From positions 62,001-126,000 of the forward strand of contig NZ_LR134263.1 in the NCBI RefSeq assembly GCF_900636325.1: DNA of 64,000 bases. Direction: 5' to 3'. The notes below the pieces were generated by a model, which saw only the letters and a program-made list of their open reading frames with translations, did not search any database and had not been told where the DNA came from. This DNA is from Staphylococcus delphini (GTDB lineage Bacteria > Bacillota > Bacilli > Staphylococcales > Staphylococcaceae). The translations under genes and the position numbers were made by a program. The stretch's first letter is position 1; each line of letters opens with the position of its first letter. Below, in pieces: positions 51,998 to 60,960 of this stretch.

Positions 51998-52645
51998 TCA
52001 TTTTAACTGATTTTCAAATTCTGCTTCTGTTTTAGCGATGACTTCTTCTAATGTGACGCCTTCTTGAAGTTCTGTGAGCCACATTTGGCCATCTTTAAAA
52101 TCAAAAACAGCCAAATCGGTAATTAATCGCGTAATGACTTGCGTCCCTGTTAAAGGCAACGTACATTTTTTTTTGACTTTTGACTCTCCGTATTTATTAA
52201 CATGATCCATTATGACAACTACTTTTTGAGCACCTACGACTAAATCCATGGCACCTCCCATTCCTTTGACGAGTTTACCAGGAATCATATAGTTGGCAAG
52301 GTCGCCGTTCTGGGAGACTTCCATGCCGCCTAATATGGCTAAATCAATATGTCCACCTCGAATCATGGCGAAAGAATCCGCGTTGTCAAAAAAAGATGCG
52401 CCTTTGACTGCTGTGACGGTTTCTTTCCCTGCATTGATAAGGTCAGGATCGATTTCTGATTCTGACGGATACGGGCCAATCCCAAGCAAACCATTTTCTG
52501 ATTGGAAGTACACATTTTCGACGTGATCGTTCATTTCATTCGCTACTAAAGTCGGCATCCCAATTCCTAAATTAATGACCATGTTACTTTTAATTTCTTG
52601 GGCTGCGCGTCGAATGATTTTTTGACGTTGTGTTTTTTTATCCAT
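51998..52645 (-). CDS. scoB: 3-oxoacid CoA-transferase subunit B
   Basis: A 215-residue subunit of the enzyme that moves CoA from succinyl-CoA (or acetyl-CoA) to acetoacetate. The catalytic glutamate is E50 in SENGLLGIGPYP. The ATG at 52645 follows AAGGAGGGATAAG; an in-frame ATG at 52687 lies inside subunit A. Last gene of the thiolase-scoA-scoB set. Activates the acetoacetate released by fumarylacetoacetase. Confidence 0.93.
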   Translation of the reverse strand: MDKKTQRQKIIRRAAQEIKSNMVINLGIGMPTLVANEMNDHVENVYFQSENGLLGIGPYPSESEIDPDLINAGKETVTAVKGASFFDNADSFAMIRGGHIDLAILGGMEVSQNGDLANYMIPGKLVKGMGGAMDLVVGAQKVVVIMDHVNKYGESKVKKKCTLPLTGTQVITRLITDLAVFDFKDGQMWLTELQEGVTLEEVIAKTEAEFENQLK

Positions 52646-52646
52646 C

Positions 52647-53345
52647 TTATCCCTCCTTAATCGTGCGCTTTTCGATACGTTTTTCATATTGTTTGCCTAA
52701 AAAAATGTAATCAATATATACGCCAGGTAGGTGGACGTGGTCAGGATCGATTTCACCAACGGGAACGATTTCTTCCACTTCAACAATCGTAGTTTTTGCG
52801 GCTACTGCACATAACGGATTGAAGTTTCGTGCTGTTTGATTAAAAATAAGATTTCCAAATGTATCTGCTTTTTGTGCTTTTAAAATACCAAAGTCCCCAG
52901 TAATGGCTTCTTCTAATAAATAAGTTTTACCATTGAACTCTCGCGTTTCTTTTCCTTCAGCAACTTGTGTTCCGACGCCCGTTTGTGTATAAAATGCAGG
53001 GATACCTGCGCCCCCAGCACGTAACTTTTCTGCTAGCGTCCCTTGAGGGGTTAACTCAACGTCAAGATCACCATTAATGAGTTGTTTTTCAAAAATCTTA
53101 TTTTCACCGACGTAAGAACTGACCATTTTGGCAATTTGCTTATTATCTAAAAGACGTCCTAAACCAAAGTCGTCAACACCGCAGTTATTACTTACTACAG
53201 TTAAGTTTTTTGTGCCTTTTTGGCGTATGGCTTCAATTGCATATTCTGGAATGCCACATAACCCAAACCCTCCGACAAGCAGGGTCATCCCATCTTCAAG
53301 ATCTTTCAATGCTTCATTGATATGATTCACAACTTTTCCGCTCAT
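52647..53345 (-). CDS. scoA: 3-oxoacid CoA-transferase subunit A
   Basis: A 232-residue CoA-transferase subunit. The CoA-binding loop [15 protein letters not shown] lies at about residues 25-40, and [19 protein letters not shown] near 115 is the family signature. The ATG at 53345 sits just after the thiolase stop; an in-frame ATG at 53432 lies inside the thiolase and lacks a site. Its stop overlaps the start region of scoB. Confidence 0.93.
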   Translation of the reverse strand: MSGKVVNHINEALKDLEDGMTLLVGGFGLCGIPEYAIEAIRQKGTKNLTVVSNNCGVDDFGLGRLLDNKQIAKMVSSYVGENKIFEKQLINGDLDVELTPQGTLAEKLRAGGAGIPAFYTQTGVGTQVAEGKETREFNGKTYLLEEAITGDFGILKAQKADTFGNLIFNQTARNFNPLCAVAAKTTIVEVEEIVPVGEIDPDHVHLPGVYIDYIFLGKQYEKRIEKRTIKEG

Positions 53346-53349
53346 TTTT

Positions 53350-54534
53350 TCACCCCTTGTAGTGTGAGACTTTAATGGCAATACCTTGGCCGCCACCAAT
53401 ACATAGAGAAGCCACGCCATGAGGATTTTCATCGCTTAATTGATGAAGCAGTGTCACCAACACGCGGGCACCTGAAGCGCCGATTGGATGGCCTAATGCG
53501 GTACTGCCACCTTTAGGATTGACGCGCTCAGAGGACAGGTTCAATGCTTGTAAAACTGCCAGTGACTGTACCGCGAACGCCTCGTTAATTTCAAAGACAT
53601 CGATTTCATCTAAGCTATGATTCGTTTTCTCCATTAAGCGCTGTATGGCTGAAACAGGCCCCATGCCCATCATTGCTGGACTGACACCACTCGATGCAAA
53701 GCCTTCAATCGTTGCGAGGGGTTGGATGTTAAGTGTTTTTGCTTTTTCTTCTGTCATGACGAGCATCATTGCGCTGCCATCATTAAGACCTGAAGCATTG
53801 CCAGCAGTCACAGTACCGTCCTTTTTAAAGACAGGTTTTAATTTTTGGAGTACTTCTAATGTTGTATCCTCACGCACATCTTCATCTTTAGAGACCGTGA
53901 TTATTTGTTTTTTTCGATGCGGCACTTCGATAGGTAATATTTCTTTATCGAATCCGCCAGTTTGCTGTGCTCGAATGGCTTTTTGATAAGATTCAAGTGC
54001 AAATTGATCTTGCTGTGCCCTACTAATATGATATGCCTCAGCAATATTTTCTGCTGTGATGCCCATATGATAGTGGTGAAAGGCATCCGTTAAACCGTCA
54101 TGAATCATACTGTCACGTAATGTTTGATGTCCCATTTTAAATCCGAACCGCCCGTTGTCTAATAACATGGGCGCTTGAGACATATTTTCAGTCCCGCCTG
54201 CAAGTACGATGTGATTGTCTCCAGCTCGAATGGATTGGTAGGCAAGTTGAATCGCTTTTAAACCAGAGCCACAAACTTTATTGACTGTAAAGGCAGGGAC
54301 ACTTTCCGCAACGCCCCCGGTAATGGCTGAAATGCGCGCCGGATTTTGACCTAATCCCGCTTGTAGGACGTTGCCGACAATGACTTCATCAATGTCATCT
54401 CCTTGCAAGCCGGATTGTTTTAAAATATGCGCAATGAGTTGAGAATTGATTTCTGTTGCTGAAATATGTTGAAAAGCACCACCGAATGTCCCAATAGGCG
54501 ATCGATAGGCTTCAGCAATGACGATTTTTGTCAT
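53350..54534 (-). CDS. Acetyl-CoA acetyltransferase (thiolase)
   Basis: A 394-residue thiolase splitting acetoacetyl-CoA into two acetyl-CoA in this context. The acyl-accepting cysteine is C88 ([10 protein letters not shown]), the His is in [12 protein letters not shown] and the second Cys is in CIGGGQG. AAAGGAGGTCC precedes the ATG at 54534; the longer frame to 54660 reads through a hairpin and is rejected. With scoA and scoB it forms the lower half of the homogentisate route. Confidence 0.93.
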   Translation of the reverse strand: MTKIVIAEAYRSPIGTFGGAFQHISATEINSQLIAHILKQSGLQGDDIDEVIVGNVLQAGLGQNPARISAITGGVAESVPAFTVNKVCGSGLKAIQLAYQSIRAGDNHIVLAGGTENMSQAPMLLDNGRFGFKMGHQTLRDSMIHDGLTDAFHHYHMGITAENIAEAYHISRAQQDQFALESYQKAIRAQQTGGFDKEILPIEVPHRKKQIITVSKDEDVREDTTLEVLQKLKPVFKKDGTVTAGNASGLNDGSAMMLVMTEEKAKTLNIQPLATIEGFASSGVSPAMMGMGPVSAIQRLMEKTNHSLDEIDVFEINEAFAVQSLAVLQALNLSSERVNPKGGSTALGHPIGASGARVLVTLLHQLSDENPHGVASLCIGGGQGIAIKVSHYKG

Positions 54535-54556
54535 AATGGACCTCCTTTGAAAAGTA

Positions 54557-54606
54557 GAGTGGGACAGATACTCTGATTTCATCTGAAAGCGTTCATAGTC
54601 CCACTC
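54557..54606. terminator. GGGAC-type hairpin between hmgA and thiolase
   Basis: GAGTGGGAC pairs perfectly with GTCCCACTC. On the minus strand it is followed by TACTTTTC. It may partly end hmgA transcripts and separates the upper and lower halves of the pathway. Confidence 0.55.
54584..54597. promoter_or_regulatory. cre-like site upstream of the thiolase/CoA-transferase unit
   Basis: TGAAAGCGTTCATA has one mismatch to TGWAANCGNTNNCA. It lies inside the loop side of the hairpin, 50 bp before the thiolase start. Confidence 0.45.
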
Positions 54607-54711
54607 GACACGGTTGAAGCGGATAAAAAGTGCTGAGTGAACGCACGAATCATTATGCATTCAAGTATTTTCACACTTTGTGATGTGATTTGTTATACAG
54701 CGAAGGCGTCA

Positions 54712-55881
54712 TCAATCTTTTAATTCTTCTTCTACCCAGCTGTATTGGTATGCTTCATCTTCCATGTACTGTGCATCTTTTAATACTTTTAACGGTTTAA
54801 ATGTATCAATCATCACGGCTAATTCTGCTGTTGCTTCAGCGCCAATACTTTGTTCGATTTTGCCAGGATGCGGTCCATGAGGAATACCACCAGGATGTAG
54901 TGTAATTGCACCTTCACGAATGCCTTTCCGACTCATGAAATCACCGTCCACATAGTACAAAACTTCATCACTTTCGATATTGCTGTGGTAATACGGTGCA
55001 GGAATCGCATCAGGGTGATAATCAAATAATCGTGGCACGAATGAACAGATGACAAAGTTATGTCCTTCAAAAGTTTGGTGTACTGGAGGTGGCTGGTGGA
55101 TACGTCCAGTAATCGGTTCGTGATCTAAAATGTAAAACTTCCAAGGATAAATATTGCCATCCCAACCGACAACATCTAATGGGTGATGTTTAAAGTAATG
55201 CTTATGCCACTGGTTATGTTTACGTGTGAGCACCTCGAATTCACCTTTTTCGTCATGAGTATCCAACGATTCTGGTCCGACAAAATCACGCTCACAGAAT
55301 GGGCTATGTTCTTGGTATTGTCCGTATTCATTACGATAGCGTTTTGGTGTTGTAATCCAACTCATTGTTTCTACGACTAAGAATTTTGTTTCTTCTTCAG
55401 GAATGACACGATAAATTGTACCGATAGGAATTTTAACGTAATCCCAACGATGATAATGAATTGTACCGAAAGTAGTTTCGATTTTGCCGGAGCCGTAATG
55501 AACAAACAACAATTCATCCCCATCTGAATTGCGGTAGAAATAGTCCATCGCTTTGTTTGTCGTCGCAACACCAATGAGCAAATCGTCATTGCCTAAAATA
55601 TATTCACGGCCTGAAATCGCATCCCCTGCTTTGTCTTTCGCTAAGTCCGTGAAAAAGGCACGTGGCCGTAACTCTGTTTGCGTTTCATAAGCGGGTTCGA
55701 ATGCCCCTTCATATGTTGATTTAAAGAATTCTGTAGGTGAATGATGGTGATACAGTAGGGATTGCACACCGTCAAAACCTTTCATCCCCATCAATTGTTC
55801 CCGGTATAATGTCCCATCTGCTTTTTTAAACTGTACATGTCGTTTGTGCGGAAGGATACCCCTTTGTTGATAAAATGTCAT
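54712..55881 (-). CDS. hmgA: Homogentisate 1,2-dioxygenase
   Basis: Opens the ring of homogentisate to maleylacetoacetate using Fe(II) and O2. The 389-residue protein has the C-terminal metal site: HQTFEGHNFVICSF and the LHPGGIPHGPHPGKIEQ segment, with His, Glu and His ligands. The N-terminal part (FFKSTYEGAFEP, GDELLFVHYGSGKIET) matches the cupin-like domain of the family. Somewhat shorter than proteobacterial enzymes (about 430-440). Preceded by fahA and the 312-residue protein in one operon. Confidence 0.92.
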   Translation of the reverse strand: MTFYQQRGILPHKRHVQFKKADGTLYREQLMGMKGFDGVQSLLYHHHSPTEFFKSTYEGAFEPAYETQTELRPRAFFTDLAKDKAGDAISGREYILGNDDLLIGVATTNKAMDYFYRNSDGDELLFVHYGSGKIETTFGTIHYHRWDYVKIPIGTIYRVIPEEETKFLVVETMSWITTPKRYRNEYGQYQEHSPFCERDFVGPESLDTHDEKGEFEVLTRKHNQWHKHYFKHHPLDVVGWDGNIYPWKFYILDHEPITGRIHQPPPVHQTFEGHNFVICSFVPRLFDYHPDAIPAPYYHSNIESDEVLYYVDGDFMSRKGIREGAITLHPGGIPHGPHPGKIEQSIGAEATAELAVMIDTFKPLKVLKDAQYMEDEAYQYSWVEEELKD

Positions 55882-55901
55882 AAAAATTCCTCCATCCTTG
55901 A

Positions 55902-57161
55902 TTATGATTGTGCAGGTAAAATTGTTCCTGTGACTTCACCAAATCCGATGCGATATGTGCCGTTTTCTGCGTAGGCTTTCATTGTCAAAGTATCTCCATC
56001 TTCTAACCAACTGCGTGTCACGTTGCCGATTTGAACAGGTTCACTACCGCGCCAAGCAATTTCCATGAGGCTGCCACGCTCATGTCGTGTTTTACCGCTA
56101 ATCGTTCCAGTTGCAAGCATGTCTCCTGTTTGAAGATTGCACCCTGTGATTGTATGGTGTGCGACCATTTGAGCAATACTCCAATACGTTGAGTTATAGT
56201 TTGTTTGTGCAATCATTGTAGGCACATCGACTTCAGCAGGTTTAAGATACGTTTCCAATGTTAAATCAAAACTGTTGTCTGATTCTGGGTCTTGCAAATA
56301 GTCAAAAGGAACTGGATCTTGTTGGGGGCCTGCCGTTTTAAAGGCTTCTAAAGCTTCCATTGTCACAATCCAAGGTGAAATGGATGTGGCAAAGTTTTTG
56401 GCTAAGAAAGGTCCCAGCGGTTGATACTCCCACGCTTGTATATCGCGAGCACTCCAGTCATTGACAATCACGACGCCGAATACATGGTCTTTTGCGTGTT
56501 TTACATCGATGGGGTTTTGGAGCGCATTGCCATAACCTACGATAAAGCCCATTTCGTATTCGTAATCTAATTGTTGACAAGGTCCAAATAAAGGTTGGTC
56601 TGCATCTTTAGGTTTGGTTTGGCCAACCGGGCGTTGAATAGCTGTGCCGCTCATAACGATAGAACTTGCACGACCGTGGTAGCCAATAGGGAGATGTGTC
56701 CAGTTCGGCATTAAAGCATTGTCTTTACCTCTGAATAGTGTCCCTACATTGGTTGCATGATTTTTGGATGCATAAAAATCCGTGTAATCATTTACTTTGA
56801 CAGGAACATGAAGTTGAATGTTTTGTTGAGAAATCAATACACGTTCCCTTAGTGCGTCATGAGACTGCAGTGTCTCGTCTTCGATGGACAATAACGTTTG
56901 TAACTTTTTGCGCACAGCAGACCATATGTCATTTTTTAATGCAAGAAAAGGATTAATAACGCCTTGATTAAAAACATTGCGATGGCCTTGAAGTACGTCG
57001 TCCAACAAGCCTTCTCGCTCTAATGCTGTGACATCTAAAACATATGTGCCAATTGCGACACCCACATGCTTATCGGCGTCATTTGCTGTTGAAAATACAC
57101 CATAAGGTAAATTTTGTATTGGAAAGTCTGATTTTGGATCAATGTCTAAAAATGATTTCAT
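55902..57161 (-). CDS. fahA: Fumarylacetoacetase
   Basis: Hydrolyses fumarylacetoacetate to fumarate and acetoacetate. It has 419 residues: an N-terminal SH3-like domain to about 120 (FPIQNLPYGVFST) and the C-terminal FAH fold. Metal and active-site residues appear in LDYEYEMGFIVGYGN, VVIVNDWSARDIQAWEYQPL, KNFATSISPW and GTISGKTR. Lies 20 bp upstream of hmgA and 14 bp downstream of the unknown 312-residue gene. Confidence 0.94.
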   Translation of the reverse strand: MKSFLDIDPKSDFPIQNLPYGVFSTANDADKHVGVAIGTYVLDVTALEREGLLDDVLQGHRNVFNQGVINPFLALKNDIWSAVRKKLQTLLSIEDETLQSHDALRERVLISQQNIQLHVPVKVNDYTDFYASKNHATNVGTLFRGKDNALMPNWTHLPIGYHGRASSIVMSGTAIQRPVGQTKPKDADQPLFGPCQQLDYEYEMGFIVGYGNALQNPIDVKHAKDHVFGVVIVNDWSARDIQAWEYQPLGPFLAKNFATSISPWIVTMEALEAFKTAGPQQDPVPFDYLQDPESDNSFDLTLETYLKPAEVDVPTMIAQTNYNSTYWSIAQMVAHHTITGCNLQTGDMLATGTISGKTRHERGSLMEIAWRGSEPVQIGNVTRSWLEDGDTLTMKAYAENGTYRIGFGEVTGTILPAQS

Positions 57162-57175
57162 ATTGAGTCGCTCCT

Positions 57176-58114
57176 TTATTGAATGAGTTCTCGTAGTTCA
57201 GAGGTCGGTGTGATAAAGCTACAACTGCCGAAACTATTGAAGTGTGTTAGACGCTGATGCTGCACATCTTCTAGGGTTATAACATAGGATTGCCATCCGA
57301 GTGCTTCATCAGTAAAAGTGAAATTTTGCACATCTTCTTCGTCTAATATGGCTTGAATGACTGAATGTGGTAGGTCAAATTGGCTAGCCAGAAAAGCAGC
57401 AACAAAGACATTTAAATGACCATGCATTTTATCCTGAATTTCATCACGATACATGCGTACAGGATGATGGAGACCGGCTGTAAACTTCATCGCTAAACCG
57501 AAATGATGCACTTGCTGAATGAAGTACGCAATCTGAGCGGTAGTAGGGACTTGTGTTGGGTCAACATGACCGGTTCTCAGTTTGACTTTGAGTGTTGCAT
57601 CATGCTGGTCGTTAAAAACTTTGACGGCTTCTAACATGTGGCTAATGTGTTGTTCAAAATCATTTCGTCCAATCATTTGGATTTCCATAAAGGCTTCTGC
57701 CTCTAATGCTTGGGACAGTGTCCATATCTCTTCCAATACTGGATGCTCGAAAATTAACGTATCAATAGGAATTTCCAAAGCATCTACAGAGAGCCAGTCA
57801 TGGTGATGTGTAACTAAATCTTGTAACGTTTGACGTACATCACTCAACTGGTCTTTCGTTGCCGAATACGTCTCAGATTTTCCTAAAGTGACGGATAAGC
57901 GAAGTGGATAGGCTGCTGAATATAGTGATGCATAAGGTGTCAGTTGATCGATATGGCTGAATGGCATAACGAATGTATTAATCATCCATGCGTCATCTGT
58001 TCTAATGTAGGCTGCATAATTTCGAATTGCTTCATCCAGTGGCAATTGCGTAGGTGGAAACATGCCGGCATAATCAATCAGCTTTTTTTCAAAAACATTA
58101 AACATGTTTGTCAT
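57176..58114 (-). CDS. Conserved protein of unknown function in the homogentisate operon
   Basis: A 312-residue soluble protein, first gene of the upper homogentisate operon and 14 bp before fahA. It looks like an alpha/beta barrel: DALEIPIDTL, AFMEIQMIGR, KVKLRTGHVDPTQVP, GLAMKFTAGLHHPVR, MHGHLNVFVAAFLA and SFGSCSFITP. The KLRTG, FTAGLHHPVR and FGSCSF segments recur in homologues I recall from other bacteria, always annotated as hypothetical. The operon has no GST-type maleylacetoacetate isomerase, and staphylococci lack glutathione, so this protein is a candidate glutathione-independent isomerase. That is inference only. AAGGAGGCAGC precedes the ATG. Confidence 0.85.
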   Translation of the reverse strand: MTNMFNVFEKKLIDYAGMFPPTQLPLDEAIRNYAAYIRTDDAWMINTFVMPFSHIDQLTPYASLYSAAYPLRLSVTLGKSETYSATKDQLSDVRQTLQDLVTHHHDWLSVDALEIPIDTLIFEHPVLEEIWTLSQALEAEAFMEIQMIGRNDFEQHISHMLEAVKVFNDQHDATLKVKLRTGHVDPTQVPTTAQIAYFIQQVHHFGLAMKFTAGLHHPVRMYRDEIQDKMHGHLNVFVAAFLASQFDLPHSVIQAILDEEDVQNFTFTDEALGWQSYVITLEDVQHQRLTHFNSFGSCSFITPTSELRELIQ

Positions 58115-58140
58115 GATGCTGCCTCCTTATTTAAAATTGT

Positions 58141-58223
58141 AAAAAGAAAAGCCAGCAAAACTACACAAAATAAATGAGAGCGCTTTCATACGCACTTAAA
58201 AATTTTTGTATAGATTGCTGGCT
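58141..58223 (-). promoter_or_regulatory. Long hairpin with U tract and cre in its loop, before the homogentisate operon
   Basis: On the minus strand AGCCAGCAA (58223-58215) pairs with TTGCTGGCT (58158-58150), and the inner CTATACAAAA with TTTTGTGTAG. TTTCTTTTT follows, ending 27 bp before the operon start codon. It may be a terminator of the upstream DUF3870 gene or a transcription attenuator of the operon leader. A possible -35 TTGACG with TATACA (19-bp spacing) overlaps its upstream arm. Confidence 0.5.
58175..58188. promoter_or_regulatory. cre site of the homogentisate operon
   Basis: TGAAAGCGCTCTCA on the minus strand fits TGWAANCGNTNNCA fully. It predicts glucose repression of aromatic catabolism. 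A weaker related sequence, GGTAAA-N6-TTTACC around TGAACG, is at 58239-58256. Confidence 0.7.
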
Positions 58224-58339
58224 ATTATTTACGTCAAGGTAAAGTGAACGTTTACCCCTGTAAATAGACCAATCAAAATCACAAAACAATTGATTGTATT
58301 TTCTTAATTGTTACTCAAGTTCACACAAATGTCAAATTT

Positions 58340-58669
58340 TTATTGACGCGAACGTTCTAAAAAATATTGGTAGCGATCAAAACACGCGTTAATAGATTGG
58401 ATGAGCGCCTTTTGTTCACCTGAAATAAATTTAGTTTGTATCGTTTTACTCAGCTCTACAATACCATCATGCAGACAGTAGCCAATGACTAAACTAGAAA
58501 GAAATTGATTGGTCGTAGATAATATAAAATTAAAGCTTGCATCTGTAATAATGGCAGTTTCTAAATCAATTTCTAACACACAGGCGATATGACGATGCAG
58601 TTCATAAAGTGGTGTGCCTTTCGGTAATTGAGCAAAGCCGGTGACTAAAATTGTGTTGTTTTCTCCCAT
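58340..58669 (-). CDS. DUF3870 domain protein
   Basis: A 109-residue cytosolic protein. DUF3870 proteins are small, with the pattern NTILVTGFAQLPKGTPLYELH at the start and IGYCLHDGIVELSKTIQTKF plus a terminal ALIQSINACFDRY helix. They occur in Firmicutes next to aromatic or ketone catabolic genes; the activity is unknown. The ATG at 58669 follows AAAGGGGTAA; an ATG at 58699 is in frame without a site. It points into the homogentisate operon, about 225 bp upstream of it. Confidence 0.8.
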   Translation of the reverse strand: MGENNTILVTGFAQLPKGTPLYELHRHIACVLEIDLETAIITDASFNFILSTTNQFLSSLVIGYCLHDGIVELSKTIQTKFISGEQKALIQSINACFDRYQYFLERSRQ

Positions 58670-58793
58670 AAATATTACCCCTTTGTTTAATATTGCCAAT
58701 TTAATTTTAATGTGCTAGCATTATATGAAATTATACAACAAAAAGCAATTTAGTTTACTCGCGCGGCTTTCAAAACAAGTCTATCAACGAGTA

Positions 58794-58866
58794 GGGGCTA
58801 ATGATTACTTGATATAAGCAGAAATGTAAGGATTTTCTGTCTTATATGAGTGATGATTAGCCCTTT
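58794..58866 (+). repeat. Long imperfect hairpin upstream of the aromatic-acid transporter region
   Basis: GGGCTAAT-GATTACT-GATATAAG-CAGAAA pairs with TTTCTG-CTTATAT-GAGTGATG-ATTAGCCC, about 28 bp of stem, followed by TTTTATTTTT. It can act as a strong terminator or attenuator; the length is unusual. No T-box or known riboswitch motif is seen. Confidence 0.55.
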
Positions 58867-58890
58867 TATTTTTCCTAGGAGGAGATGTAA

Positions 58891-59095
58891 ATGGCTATAT
58901 TTTTAACCATCTCAGTGCAGGAGTCTCAAGCCAAACATTGCAAGAGTAGTGCTGACACACATCATAGAAATTTCGAGTGATGTAGGGGATAGTGCTGCCT
59001 ATCCAATCAGATTAAATGTTGAAAGAGGTGAACCACGTGTTATTTACGCACTTGCAAGGCGACCGTGTTTACGGCTGATCAATTTTTAGTAGTCG
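58891..59095 (+). pseudogene. Frameshifted gene fragment of unknown family
   Basis: Begins with AGGAGGAGATGTAA before an ATG: MAIFLTISVQESQA, then one extra A near 58934 shifts the frame. Removing it gives NIARVVLTHIIEISSDVGDS followed by AAYPIRLNVERGEPRVIYAL and a stop at about 59095. A start signal plus coherent protein sequence in both frames argues for a recently broken gene. I do not recognise the family. The rest up to 59314 shows no gene. Confidence 0.4.
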
Positions 59096-59314
59096 TATGA
59101 TGGATGAACTGTCAAAAACGAATCGTTCCACAACTTAAAAAAGCAAAAAGACGCTCATTTAGACGTCCGTCTGTCTAAGGGGACTGTTAAATAAGGCAGT
59201 ATGACAGGATGGAGATGTTGTTGGGCACAGTCGATTTTAAAGTTGCGGCAAAGATGATTGCATGCTGACCAAACAAGTGCGTTCGAGTTAAAAAACAATA
59301 ATGAGGTGAAAACA

Positions 59315-60634
59315 ATGGGGAACGTGGATATTAAGAAAGTTATTGATGGGTCAAAAATGAATTCGTTTCACTTTAAGTTGCTATTCGTATTTATTTTGTT
59401 AGCCATGTTTGATGGTTATGACATGTTTTATTTAGGAAATATTATCCCTTCTTTAATCCGTGAATGGCATATTACGCCAGAGACGGCGGGGATGATTACG
59501 AGCTCGGGGCTTTTTGGTATGGTCATCGGGGCGTTGTTTTTAGGAATGATGGCAGATAAGCTGGGACGACGTCAAACGATTGTGGCAGCGACTGTTTTAT
59601 TTTCACTGTTTACATTAATTGCGAGTTTCTCTATGAACGCAATATTTTTCTCAGTTTGTCGTTTTATTGCTGGATTGGGATTAGGCGGTATTTTACCTGT
59701 GCTTAACGCCTCTCTAGGAGAAGTGCTCCCTAAAGACAAACGCATCAGTGTGGTTACATTAGTGAACATTGGTGTGCCGATTGGGAGTGTACTCACTTCT
59801 TTAGTTGCGATGTTTATCATACCACAATTGGGTTGGCGAGCGATGTTATGGGTTGGGGCGCTACCTATATTGTTTGTGCCACTGATTTTAAAGGTCGTAC
59901 CCAATTCACCTGAGTATTCGTATCGACATGGGCGTTTTGAAGATTTAGCCCAACTTTTAAACCGTATTACAAATCAAACAACCTACAACGCACAAATGTA
60001 CACATATATTTTTAGAAAAGATGAAAAAGGTGAACAGAAAAATAAACTGTTCGACTTATTTGTAAACCATCGGGCACTGACAACACTCATTTTCTGGACG
60101 GCTTCTTTTATGAATTTAGTTGCACTTTATGGCTTGAGTACTTGGTTACCTCAAATGATGGTGAACGCAGGTTATTCGTTGACATCAAGCATTAGCTTCT
60201 TACTCATATTAAATATTGGTTCCATTGCAGGTGCAATTGTTGGAGGGGGACTCGCTGATTGGTTTAGAGTGAAGTATGTGATTGTACTTTATTTTGCAAC
60301 ATGTTTTGCAGTCCTAATGTTTTTAGGTTTCAAACCTGTTGCTTTGATCACTTATGCTTTACTTTTCATTGCGGGCGCGACAACCAGCGGAACACAAATG
60401 CTGATCAACAGTTATATTGCAAGTTTTTATCCTTCACAAATTAAGTCTACAGGGACAGGTTGGGGTATTGGCATTGGAAGAATTGGTGGGATTTGTGGGC
60501 CATTAATCGGTGGCTTGATCTTAGGGTTAGGTACACTGCCGTATATTTATAATTTTGTTGTATTTGCGATTCCATGTTTAATTGCTGCAATTGTCATCTT
60601 GTTTGTTCAGGAGAAATACAGTGCGACACGATAA
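59315..60634 (+). CDS. Aromatic acid:H+ symporter, AAHS family MFS transporter
   Basis: A 439-residue permease with 12 helices. AAHS features: FDGYDMFYLGNIIPSL in helix 1, motif A GMMADKLGRRQTIVAA, and GGILPVLNASLGEVLP in helix 4. It resembles PcaK/gentisate and 4-hydroxybenzoate carriers. GAGGTGA lies before the ATG at 59315; an ATG at 59258 lacks a site. Placed beside the homogentisate genes, it probably imports homogentisate or a related phenylacetate. Confidence 0.88.
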   Translation: MGNVDIKKVIDGSKMNSFHFKLLFVFILLAMFDGYDMFYLGNIIPSLIREWHITPETAGMITSSGLFGMVIGALFLGMMADKLGRRQTIVAATVLFSLFTLIASFSMNAIFFSVCRFIAGLGLGGILPVLNASLGEVLPKDKRISVVTLVNIGVPIGSVLTSLVAMFIIPQLGWRAMLWVGALPILFVPLILKVVPNSPEYSYRHGRFEDLAQLLNRITNQTTYNAQMYTYIFRKDEKGEQKNKLFDLFVNHRALTTLIFWTASFMNLVALYGLSTWLPQMMVNAGYSLTSSISFLLILNIGSIAGAIVGGGLADWFRVKYVIVLYFATCFAVLMFLGFKPVALITYALLFIAGATTSGTQMLINSYIASFYPSQIKSTGTGWGIGIGRIGGICGPLIGGLILGLGTLPYIYNFVVFAIPCLIAAIVILFVQEKYSATR

Positions 60635-60846
60635 TTTTTTTAGCTTATGGTGTGTGCCCCCATTCAAAGCTTGATCAACAGCTGTCAAAGCATTCGATTT
60701 GAAACTCATATGAACTGTCAAAGTCGGCTGCATTATAGAAAAGCGAGGATACCAATTGAATGATCATATTAAAGACAATTGGGATGAAGAAGTTGTAAAT
60801 GTTTAAATAATTGGACTTGATGGCTAAAGATTATTATTTAATATAT

Positions 60847-60863
60847 TTTACAAAAAGATTACA
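60847..60863 (-). promoter_or_regulatory. WalR box upstream of lytM
   Basis: On the minus strand TGTAAT-CTTTT-TGTAAA fits TGTWAH-N5-TGTWAH exactly. It lies about 100 bp before lytM, a known WalKR target in Staphylococcus aureus. Another TTGTAAGC lies further along the same strand. The rest of the 326-bp gap shows no gene. Confidence 0.65.
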
Positions 60864-60960
60864 ATGCTTTTTAAAGTTGCTTACAACGGTTCCGATATGC
60901 GCGGGTCTATGTTATTTTGTGTGGAGATGATTTTCATTATTAACTGGAGGACTTATTTTT

